From Penelope pileata (lineage: Eukaryota > Chordata > Aves > Galliformes > Cracidae), in NCBI GenBank assembly GCA_013396635.1, contig WBMW01004029.1, forward strand, positions 710,825-774,824: a DNA stretch of 64,000 bases, given 5' to 3'. The notes below the pieces were generated by a model. That model saw only the letters and a program-made list of their open reading frames with translations. It had not been told where the DNA came from and did no database searches. A program made the position numbers and the translations under genes. This document shows positions 13,125 through 23,708 of the stretch, in pieces (the stretch's first letter is position 1; every line of letters begins with the position of its first letter).

Positions 13125-13400
13125 GAGAATAAAATAGAACAAAACAGAATGGAATAGAAGATAACAGAACAGCTTTGTTGGAAGTTGCCCCCAAAACCAT
13201 CTAAGTCCAACTGCCTGAGCACCTCAGGGCCAAAAGTTAAAGCACATTATCGAGGGCACCATCCAAACACCTCCTGAACACCGACAGGAACAGGGCACCG
13301 ACCACCTTTCCAGGAAGCTTGTTCCACATTGCATGAACAACCAAAATCCCTTTTTAAGCAAGCAGTTATAACACCATGAACACTTCACCTGTTCTTACCT
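13125..13400 (-). repeat. older CR1 LINE 3' fragment with degraded 3' tail
   Basis: The plus strand begins with a degenerate run of agaat/agaac units (13125-13165), as often seen at the CR1 3' terminus. It continues as reverse-complement CR1: 'gttggaagttgcccccaaaa', 'catctaagtccaactgcctg', 'agttaaagcacattatcgag', 'caccatccaaacacctcctg' and 'ccaggaagcttgttccacat'. Similarity fades after about 13370. It has the same orientation as the copy at 12.2-12.5 kb but is visibly more diverged and of a different subtype, so the two are probably independent insertions. Confidence 0.88.
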
Positions 13401-13750
13401 CTCCCATTCTCAAAATAATATTTTAATAAATCCTAAAAGAACTGCCTTTTCATTAGGCACAGTTCATCTGCGTGTGTTAGAAACTGTCCTGCTGGTTGAC
13501 TTGCAGAAATTAGTCTCATTGTGGCTGGCTTTTGAGACATCATCTATTTCTAGGGAGAGGGACTGTAGATCGTAGTGGGATGATGGAACTGTTGTGAACA
13601 TGTGGAAATTTCAATGTAAGAAATACTATTGACCAGACAACGTGACAGGGAGCCAGTGCCTCATTTATGTGTGATTTTACAGCTCCTTCTTTTTTTTTTT
13701 CCTTTTTCTTTTCATCTCATAGAATCCATTCACTTTGCACACTTGATGTC

Positions 13751-13766
13751 ATAATAATAATAATAA
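13751..13766. repeat. (ATA)n microsatellite
   Basis: Five uninterrupted ATA-type trinucleotide units. Short, with no other features. Confidence 0.85.
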
Positions 13767-14161
13767 AGACCAAAAAAACCAGACATTTTTTCTTAAAGGT
13801 GGGAGAAAAAGTAATTATCTTGCCCTGATAAAACTGCCAATGAATGTATAAGAAAATGACATTTGTTAAAAGTTGTACACACACCATGGTATACAAAAGT
13901 AGAATTACAGAAGTAATTATCTTGCTATGATTTTTTAATTAATTATTATTTGTAAAATATCTGCGCTTAGCACTCCCAACTGAAATCAAAGCTCTGTCCC
14001 TTCAGATGCTGTAAAGCTGTACAAATGTCACAACTGGCTATACAATGATTACATATATAAAAGTACATAGAACGGCCATACTGTCCAGCCAGTAGACAGC
14101 AAGGCACTCCAGGCAATTTAACAGTGTGAACAAAATATTTATCCTTTTTTTTCTTCTTCTG

Positions 14162-14187
14162 TTTTTTTTTTTTTTTTTTTTTTTTTT
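14162..14187. repeat. 26-base T-run
   Basis: An uninterrupted run of T preceded by a TTTTTTCTTCTTCTG tract. It could be the poly(A) tail of a minus-strand retroposed sequence, but nothing recognisable lies to its right, so I class it as simple repeat. Confidence 0.8.
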
Positions 14188-16129
14188 CTTAGAGCAAAGC
14201 TGGGGACATGATGGGAAATAGAAGATGAAGGAGAACAAGTTAATTCCCTACACAAACAAGTACAGCTACACTAGTGGGTTTTCATTTCATTGACATTTAA
14301 AAATTCATCAAATTAAATAATTCTGCCTGCAGAAAGACCATTAACTGGCCATCTAGCCAATTGCTGCCAAAAAAAAGGACAAACAACCACAAAAACCCAC
14401 CTTTGTTCCTATGTGCTATATCACAGTAGAAGGTGTTAAGTCAACTGTCTGATAAAATTGGCAGAATTACTAGCTCTTCAAGATCAAATAGAGCTCTTTG
14501 TATCACAATTAATATCTAATTGATTTTCTAAGACATTTTATCCTCTTTTTTTCCACTTCTTAGTTTAGATCACTGGCAGCTTTATCACTGCACCTGCTGA
14601 TGACATAAGAATTGATGCTATCTTTGGAACTATCTTCTGCAGCAAACATGAACTGTCACTACCTGATTACCCACCTATGGCTTCCTTCCCATTTGCCCTT
14701 TTGACTATTAACCAAAGTGCTGTTTGGAATTGTTTTGCTATATTTCCTATAATCAAATGACTACCCTCAGTATTTTCTGTGTGCTTTGGTCAAGATCAAT
14801 GCAAAAAATGTGTCACCAGGAAAGGCCAGCGTGTAATCCAGGTGCATTTGCTTACACACAGCCTGCCCCAGAAATCCTGACATCCATTTCCAAGCTTGTA
14901 CCTTGCAATTTTCTCCGTACAGGAAAGCGTCTCCTCAGCTCTAGCTTCTTATAGTCTTACACTGTTATGAACAAACAGCAGACAGAAAAATGAGCATATA
15001 CACACTTAAAACTGTATATACAGCATCACTGTGGTAACCAGATATTTACAGTTCGAAGTCCAGCTCTCTATAGAGCCTAAGTACAGGGGGATGTGAGGGA
15101 AGGAGTTTAAGCAACCCTTCAGACTTGCCATCTTCTTGTAGTTAAAAAGCAGCCATCAGGCAGGGACAGCCAGTGACAGAGCTGAAGACAGGAGAACATC
15201 ACCCACTTCCCATCACTTCATCCTTGCCTAGTCTGCTACACACAACAGGTTAATTTAATTTACTGATGCCCTACTTTTAGGAGACAGAAGAGGCTACTCA
15301 ACTTCAGTAAGGATTGCTGAATCAGACAGCATGGCAGCTCCTAAATTCATCTCTGGGTAATGTGATACAGTGATACCATAGTGTATATCATACTTCGCAC
15401 ACAAGACAAACCCTTCACAAAAGGGTAGAACACTGCAAGCATCCCAAATTTTCATCCCCTGTCATTATGTCAGTACATGTAAGAACTGAATGCACAGCTC
15501 GGGCAGGAGAATGCTATTTTCAGCAGGCTTTCTCAAAAGTCAGGAAGCCTCATCTCAACAAGAAACATCATCTGTCAGTGCAGGCAAGAGAATGAATGAT
15601 AATCCTTGTTTAAAAGCTGCCAAGGAATGATTCAACATTCATCAGCTCACTTCATTCTCATTAGCAATATTGAAATATCCAATTTAGCAACCTTTCACTT
15701 TTCCTTTTTGGATGATGGTATGTTGCTAAACTCGTTTTATAGAGAATAATCAGTAATAACACTCCCTTTCTTTCTGTGAAATCATGAGATGATTCATGAA
15801 ATAATTTCCATTTCATCTGGAACATTTTCCCTTCTGCAGTACCTGTGGAATCAACCCAATTGTCTGTCTTTTTCAGAAATCATTAGCTCTCTAGTGCAAA
15901 CCATCTCTTAAGATGCTTTTATTACTTCTGAAAGCCTTACCTCCTAATGGACAGAATGTAATTGAGCACAGATGCTATTTGCAATGAATAGACAATCCAA
16001 ACTTCCAAACAATTGCAGAGCATTGAGTTACACTGAATGCACAAATAAGATTGCTATTGTTTTTAATTTTTATCCATGGGGTTCTAAATTGCAGACACAT
16101 GAAAATGTTATGCAATCTTCTAGCCCATA

Positions 16130-16275
16130 GGCCCTGTTCAGACTCCCTTTTGCCTTCATTAGGAAAGCAAAGAAAGCTCTATATCTCCTAGAAATGCAAA
16201 GACTCAAAGATCTTCATCTTATTTGCTTTGAAAAACCTCCTGCAGACTTCAATGGGATTTGGATTAGAACTTCTA
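16130..16275. repeat. possible old amniote interspersed repeat
   Basis: The phrase 'ctgcagacttcaatgggatt' (about 16241-16260) followed by 'tggattagaac' resembles a motif family ('gacttcaatgggatttggatcaggcc') found many times in turtle, crocodile and bird DNA. The rest of the segment is too diverged to name the element, so the call is tentative. Confidence 0.3.
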
Positions 16276-19200
16276 CGAATTACAGAAAAAAGATACATTG
16301 TTTAGTATACTGTATGAGTTCTCTACCCAGGAACTAATTAATGTTTTGACATTTTAGAATAGTGCTTGGTATTTAAATGAAATACTTCCAAAGATCACCA
16401 CTCTTGTATCAATCAATATGACTGCTGACATCAGAAATATGTCATTTCCATTGCACTATGGATTAACATGCTCAAAACGATACACAAGTCATATTAGCAG
16501 TACTAAAGAGCAAAATAAAATCTGAAGATAATTCTTTAAATAGCAAAACAATTTTCAAAGGCTGACCTTCTATGAAGATCCAATAGCTTAAGCATTTATT
16601 CTAAGTTTATCTGAAATGACAAGAAATCAAGTTTGGAAGGAGTTAAGATTGAGGGCAGGCATGCTTCCTCTTGGCATTTCAGAATTATTTTTCCTCTTAT
16701 CCAGAATGGAGACTCATTAATTAATTCCTTTCTTCTACGCACATGGAAGCGAGAAAGTAAAAAGAGGACCTGCTAAATTGCTAACGCTAAAATTATTACT
16801 AAGCTAGTTTTCTTTTTTTTTTTTCCTATTCATATTTTTCCATCTTAACTTGGATGTTAGGAGAAGTTCATAAAAACTGAAAAAACTGTGAAAAATGCAT
16901 CCTAGGATTTACAGATTGCATTGAACTGGCCATTTGAATCTGATAGTAAAAAGCACCGGCACAAAACCAAACAATATTCAGTAGGGTTTGGCTTTGGTTT
17001 GTTCTGGGGAATGGGCTTAAATTTTCTTCATGGGAGCCTGGGGGATACAAGTCCCAACATTCAGCTTCTCTTGCTGTCACTTGCCTACAGAATCATTCTC
17101 AAGTTAGGCTGGTGCCTCCTATGCACCTCACGTATGAAGAAGCACACATAGGAAAAAAAAGAAATTACATATTGCTTTGCATGCAAGACAATGCCTATTT
17201 ATTCAGAACAAGATTTCTTAGCTGTTTTCTCCCTTCAATATTTCTTATTTGAAAAGGGAAAGACGAAGCAAGTAATTAGCAAGGCTGCCAGCAAATCACT
17301 GTAGAAAAGTATCACATTTGGAATATAAACACCATTTTAGTGTCTTTTGCATATTTTACATACACGTAAATACCTTTTCTAAGCATAATCATACATGAAA
17401 AACTAGTCCATAGACTTCTCAAACTCCCACTTTTGTCATATTTTGTCACTTAAAGCTATCATGAAAAATGAAAGAAAATTAATTCACAATGAAATCATTT
17501 CTACAGTACTTTATCAGAAAGAAATCTAAACAGGTTGCTCAGTGCCTTCATTTATTTATCAACTTAGTTTGTTTCTGCCTCCTCCCAAACTTGATGGCTG
17601 CTCTTAAATCCCACTTAGGATATTTTTTGCTGCTTTTCCACTTATCCTTTTCCATGTGACAAAGTGTCTGTCATTTGGTAGCATGGGAATGCTCCCCAGC
17701 TATCAGTCAAAAGCGTTATTGCTTTGAGAGTCTGACATCATATCACCAGAAAGCAATCTGTCCAATCAGTCAAGTATCAAACAAGTTTGTTAATACAGAC
17801 AGATATTCATGTCATTTGAAAAAATAACAACAACAATAATTAAAAAAAACAACCTGGATTATTATGCAGTAACTTTTTAACAAGGCAGCAAAAAAACCTC
17901 TGCTTCAGATTTGTGTTTTATCACGCAATAACTTAATATCTACATTGGGGGTGAGTGTCTTCCTAGATGGGGAGTCATTCCATTCCAAGGTCATCTCCAA
18001 ACATCATACTTTGATTTCTAATTTGAATAATTGATCTGACTTTATCACAGTTAAGTCAAAGCACATGACTGATTTCCAAAATTTTGGAGCTCTGGTCCCT
18101 CTCTGGTCAACACATGGAGGTAGACATATCCAGAAGGTAACAGAGATGCTAAGAGGGTTCCATCACCTCTGGAAGTACCCCAATTATTCTTTACAGATAC
18201 CCTAAAGTTAATCGGGGTGATTATGGCCTTCTGACCACAGATACTTCAGCACCAGCACTATATGTATGTTCTTCTGTCCTTTCTGACTATTCCTAGGTGA
18301 AGTGGCAATACTTTATCGCTATGCAGTGTACCTTGTGTCACAATTTTCAGCTCAGGGATGCTGTTCTGTGGGCCACAGGCACTTGTGGTCAGGTTTTCCA
18401 AGGCACAGATACACATTTAAGTTCTAAGACATCCTTGGGTTCTTAGGCAAAAGAAATTAAGAGCTCAGGAGGCTCTTTGCGTCTGTAAACAACATTAGAA
18501 GAGCTGCAGAAGGCTTAAAGCAGAATGATTAACAGCAACAGCGTAAGCACTGAGTAACTAAAGATTTGTACCCACCCAGCAGGAACAGCTCACTCAAAAA
18601 AATGAAAATGCATAAGCCTAATATGTGTGCCGTCACTGGAGAGTTAACACGTTATCAGTTATTTAAATTAGAATGTCTAAGCATCAAAAATATTGAAATG
18701 CATTAAAGCAAGGGCATTTACACAGAAAATGCTAAAGTCCATATCTAAGAATATTTCTAACTGGAGGGTACAAACGAGTCTAAATGAGTCTAAATGTAGA
18801 AAAAACTGAAAACCTCTGAGCATACTACTTTTCAAAAGTGAAATGCATGGAGGAGCTGATACATACTAGATGTTAAAGGGGTATAATGTAGGCTCTTCCC
18901 TATAATAGAGAAACGATGGCTACAGTTACGAGAGCTTCTGCTATTTTATGATTTTACTAGAAGCAGGAAACAAAATATGAATGTGGCAAGAAGCATTTGT
19001 GAATTGAATATGTCCTCTCCTCATTCCTGTATAAATGAGCAAAAATATTCAAAATTATCATAAGAAACGAAGTCAGTAGATGTTTATACTAGGCTCTAAG
19101 AAAGTACCAGCACTCAAATATTCCTGGAGATATATTCAGCTCTTCTAAAGAACGGTTGAGGGTGTAGTAAAACGGTCAGAAAATATATGAGGAATACAGT

Positions 19201-20920
19201 CTAGATTAAATATCTGAAATCAGAATTACTTTTTATTTCCTCGTTGGAGAAGGATATGTTTGAGATAAACAGGTCATAAAAGACAATTTTGTTTTACCTG
19301 TGCAGTTCTAAGGTTACAAGCATACTGGGAAGCTCAGTTAACAAAGAACTGAAGAAAATGTAGTGCTGTAAGGAAAGAACTGTATGGCCACAAGACTGCC
19401 AGATTGAATACCCGTAGCAGATGCTTTGCAGATGGACTTTGCAGCCATGGGAAATATGCCTATCCAGCCTGCTGAAGCGAGGACTGACAAAACTCTTATT
19501 TCAACCAGAAGTAATGCTGAACATCTGCCAACATTACAGAAGATACTTCAAAACCGAAGGCAGCTAGGACCCAGTGTCAAAATGTGAGTGTTTTTTTTAT
19601 GAGATTAAAGTGTAGACTTAGGCTACAGGACTCAGGAAGAGATGAAAATTGTTTCTAGGAAAGGCAAGACCATAGCATCTGAATGAACCTCAGTAACGTA
19701 GAACACAATTTGGAATGTACAAATCTGGGTAAAGAACCAATCTTCTCTTGTTTATCCTACATAGTTGGCCCTGTTTTGTAACATAATATGAAAAACATCC
19801 CCGAAAAAGATTAGCTGGGTATATTTTAAGATGCCCTTTCCAGCTACAGTGAAACTAAAGAAAAAATTTTAAAAAAAATATCACTCACTTTTAGAATTGC
19901 GTGAAATCCCTTTTTATCAACCTGGCATGCAGTATATGACTTGCAGCACTCAGCAGTGAAATTCACCAAAGCAGCTGGCCATGCATAGCACTCAGCTTCT
20001 GCCTGAAACTCAGACAATTAAGTCATAGTAAGAGTGGGCAGCACAACACCAGCATGGATTCTCTCTATTCATATAAACCAATCTAGCTCAGTGGTGGTCC
20101 TAGAGAGGCTGCATTATTCACAGGAGATTATAATTGGACACCTGTAAAACTTTCATCCATTAAGGCTAGAGAGGGATCCTAGCATTTCTCAAAGGCAGCA
20201 GCATGTACTGTACGCTGCTAGGGAAAGGTCAGGAGTACAGAAGTAGGTTATAAAATGAATGTAGGCTGTGTGGCACAAGTCACCACTCACTCACAAAGCA
20301 AGATGAACTTTCTGCTTCAGCTACACAGCATTTTTTTTCTTGTAAGTGAAATTCATGGTTTCCAAGTACATGGAGGAGACCTCAAAAAGGTAGTGAAGAG
20401 GTAGCATTATGTATGGCAGAAAAAGCCAATTGATCCTTCTTGCTCATGAACGCCAGAATTCTGCCATGAGATAGAATTTGTATGTCTGTATTAATAGCAA
20501 ATGTTATTAGAGCAACTGCACATTCAAGAAGGTTAGAAGGACAAGGGAAGATATTGTCCACCAATTCTGCCTCCCACAGAGAGCTCATACAAACATTTCT
20601 TATGCAGGGTCTGCCAGAGGCCTGATCACAAACAGTATCTGTGATTTCAAAGATCCTCTGAAACAAGGATGGAATGAACCTTATTAACATTCCCACTCCA
20701 TCGCATGGTCTAGTTCCTAGATCTATTTTTAAGAAGGAAGGGAAGAAATGATTAAAAGCAGTTCGCACAAAGCAATTTCTTTTTAGATGTTGTCTAAATC
20801 TGTAATCTCTGATGAGAGAAGACCTTCACCAGCTTTGGATGGACAGGAAGGCAAGCATTCATCTAAAGCTAATATAAGCCAGGATGGAGGAACAACTGTA
20901 GAGCAAGCTTTTCAAAATCA

Positions 20921-20961
20921 GTATATCACTCCATGTTTATCACTCCAATAGAGTGATATAC
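20921..20961. repeat. inverted repeat, 10-bp perfect arms
   Basis: GTATATCACT at 20921-20930 is exactly inverted as AGTGATATAC at 20952-20961, with a 21-base loop. The loop also repeats the word TATCACTCCA in direct orientation. It could form a small hairpin; no transcript or element context is visible. Confidence 0.7.
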
Positions 20962-22636
20962 GTACAGTTAAGCCAAAAGAACCCCATAGATATCAGATAA
21001 GAGCCATCTGCCCTCTGGGACACCACATATCATTCTGGATCCTTGCTATTCAAAGAGCACTTATGAAGTGCCATGCAGTGCAAGAGCTCCTCCCTTTTTC
21101 CAGCAGTTTTCTGAAGGAAAAGAGACCCAGATGGATTGCATCTTTCTAGGAACACCAGACACCAGGAGAGTCCATAGAACTGAGGGACTATGAGAGCAAA
21201 AGGTAAGTTAAGAGATCACAACTCTCCCCATCAGAGATTTCAAAGGAAAAAAGGTATTCTGGTGGCCTTAAAAAATACATTTTACTTTGTACACTAGGAA
21301 TAATAAAGGGTTCAGCACTAAGCCAACCAGTTGCACAGTGATACAGGACATAGCTATGTTCTGCTCTTTCTCTTGTTTCCTGTCTGTGCAGGTGAACTTT
21401 CCCCTTCTTTCTCTATGTTGTACAATTAATATAAAGTGGCGTGCTTCTTGGAGCAACTAAGTAGATTATTTTCTTGTGAACAGAACAGCTGCTTTAAAAA
21501 GGCCTGTATCACTTTTGAAAATAGGAGTCAGGCACCAAATAACTTATAAATCTCTGCTGAGAACTTCACCCTTATTCTACCATGTGCCTCACTTCTCCAT
21601 CTGTAGCCAGGAGATAAGAGCTTTTCAACGTTGCCGCTTCTAGCATCTTGGGAGTAAGAGTTAGAGAAAAAAAGACACAGCAGCAGTGAGCGCTCAGGCT
21701 GGCATAATGGCAGTGCTGCACCGACAGAATCCTTTTTCATATACATGGAAAAATGTAACTACTCATCTTATCAGCTCAAGTATGCTGATTCACACCAACC
21801 TAGAATTTGACCTCCCATGGTTTGTTTGACATAGACCTCATGGAGATCTATACATGAAATCACATAAAATAACTACAGTTCATTCCTGCTCCTATCAGAC
21901 TTCCTGCACCACAACCAAAATAAAATACTTGTCTTTATGTTATGAGAATTTCCTTAATGGAATAGCAAGCATATAGATATGACACGGGATCACTTATAAG
22001 ACAGTCTGGAAAAGAGTCATCTCCAAATTCATTTACTTACTAAAGAAAACTGATTCTGACTGCTATTTGCCTTCCAAAAAGTCTCTGTCTAGGCAAAGGA
22101 AAACAAAAGCAGCAGACAAAAACATAGTTAAGAACTTAAGCTAAACCTGAAAGCAAAGTGTTGCTGTCAGGTGCTGAATGAAGCCATTGAATTAGCTCTA
22201 ACTTCGGATAAATTACCATGAAGGGGAAAATATTTATAACGTAGCACTTTCTAATAAGCTGTAGTTATTTCAAGCCATGTTGACAGATTTATTTGTTCTG
22301 CTGCTATCAAAAACCAATAAAGACTGAACCTCAGCAGGTTTGGAGGATTCAGATGAAAACCTTCAATGTCTGAACTGAGAGACGTACTTAGTGGTCTTCT
22401 GTGGAAGCACAAGTAAAGCATTTCACTCTGCAATCTGAAAATACATTTGGGCATCTCATGAAGAAATTTTCAGTTGCATTCACTAATTCTTAATTGCTAA
22501 AATCAAAATACTTAAAAATGCTATTTTCTTTTATATTAAATTCTCATTTTTACTGTACTCAAAATATAAGACAGAGATACCTAATGCCTTAACTACAAAA
22601 TGAGAACGCCCACTGGAATAAAAGTGATTTGGCGCC

Positions 22637-22950
22637 TTTTTTTTTTTTTTTTTTTTTATCCTTCTTAATTTTATATCACCTCTGGTAGAACTTTCGTTGC
22701 AAAGTGGTCCAATGGTGGAAAAGAATTTTCATGCTTCGTCTCCATGAGGCGGGAGCAGTAAGGGCGGTGACCCAGCCATGAGGAGCCAAGCTCTGGCACA
22801 AAATGGCGCCCAACACTGTGAGGAGAAAATGGCCGCCAGCGGGCACCTGGCCCTCAGCCTTGCGGCTGGAAGCAAGGCACGTCCCTGGAGAGCAGCCGAG
22901 ACCTCGTATGGGGCTGCCTGAAGGTGCCGTGGTTAAAGATGAAACAAGAA
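22637..22950 (-). other. CpG-rich patch ending in a 21-T run; possible retroposed sequence
   Basis: A run of 21 T (22637-22657) is followed rightwards by about 290 bp that is rich in G, C and CpG, with roughly a dozen CpG between 22690 and 22930, unlike the surrounding sequence. Read on the minus strand this is a CpG-rich transcript-like sequence ending in poly(A), as a processed retrocopy would look. A 95-codon minus-strand frame (22676-22963) crosses it but matches no protein I recognise, and no AATAAA lies just before the A-run. Two ATGG-C-GCC words (22803-22810 and 22829-22837) resemble YY1-type sites common in housekeeping 5' ends. The words TGGCGCCCAAC also resemble a retroviral lysine-tRNA primer site, but no LTR is visible beside it. 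Identity is unknown. Confidence 0.45.
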
Positions 22951-23136
22951 GCTGAGGAACCACTTATATCTCAGTGACAGGAACAGGGCATGATTTATTT
23001 TTGTTCCCTTCCGTGTGGTTGGCCTCTTTGGAGATAGGTTTTTGACACCTCTTGGTGGCTGGTCTCTTCAGAGACTACTTCTAGATGTTCCCCTTGGGAT
23101 CTGTTTGAAACATTTTGTACTGGTAATTTTATGACA

Positions 23137-23708
23137 GAGGGATGCTCCGAAAGTAATGCCTCCTATTTTTTATTATTTTGACCCACAACATCAGAGGTGG
23201 ATGTTGGTGGTATGGAAGTAAAGCAAGAACCTTTCTACCAATATTCCCTTCCATGTTGTTGCCGTGCGAGAGATGGCAGCAGAAGGGCACTCTGACAAAA
23301 TGGCATCTGACATGGAACTAGGTATGAAGCAAAGGTGTGTCATTGACTTCCAGAAATTGAATGCAGAAAAACTGCACCTACTGACACTCATTGACACTTG
23401 CTGAATGTTGATGGAGACCAGACAGTGGATGTGAGCACAGTGAGGCAGTGGGTGGTGTGTTTGAGCGATGATGCTGTCAGAGCAGCTGTGAGACAGTGGG
23501 TCACCTCCGCTGGTGCATATTTTTATGAGGGTGACATACAGGCTCTTGTTCATCGTTGGTGAAAATGCATAGGTAATAGTGGTCACTGTGTTAAAAACAG
23601 TGTGTTGTAGGTGAGGATTTGCTCTATCACATAGTGTTATGGGGCTTTTTGTATCTGTTGTAGTTTCCATGGGAATAAATTGGAGACATATCTTTTTGGA
23701 ACAACCTA
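23137..23708 (+). mobile_element. internally deleted mariner-like element (Galluhop-like)
   Basis: The left end 'gggatgctccgaaagtaatg' (23139-23158) and the reverse complement of the right end (about 23671-23708, 'ggttgttccaaaaagatatg') form imperfect terminal inverted repeats of about 30 bp, allowing one single-base indel. Inside, the plus strand encodes the beginning of a mariner-type transposase. A frame near 23275 gives MAAEGHSDKMAS followed by CVIDFQKLNAEKL, and a shifted frame gives DQTVDVSTVRQWVV (about 23412-23453), the helix-turn-helix DNA-binding region. This runs almost directly into FYEGDIQALVHRW (about 23523-23561), which belongs to the extreme C-terminus. The whole DDD catalytic core is missing, and stops and frameshifts break what remains. 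The total of about 570 bp compares with about 1.2-1.3 kb for a full mariner. It is a non-autonomous, dead copy. The 180-codon minus-strand frame across it (23191-23733) is antisense and not a gene. Confidence 0.85.

Larger units (their letters stand above)
13401..22636. other. unique AT-rich DNA, no gene seen
   Basis: About 9.2 kb with no gene that I can support. The longest frame is 128 codons on the minus strand (20382-20768), which resembles no known family. Simple sequence includes (ATA)n at 13751-13766 and a 26-T run at 14162-14187. A segment at about 16130-16275 contains an old-repeat phrase. The segment at about 17690-17830 looks like possible conserved non-coding DNA from its texture only. 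Confidence 0.55.

Noticed and set aside
20382..20768. 128-codon minus-strand frame
   Set aside because: No recognisable domain, no supporting splice or promoter context, and Cys/Ile/Phe-rich composition typical of chance AT-rich translation.
22800..22820. TGGCGCCCAAC word resembling a retroviral lysine-tRNA primer-binding site
   Set aside because: No LTR with TG...CA ends is visible to its left, no gag-like frame lies to its right, and the match stops after 11 bases.
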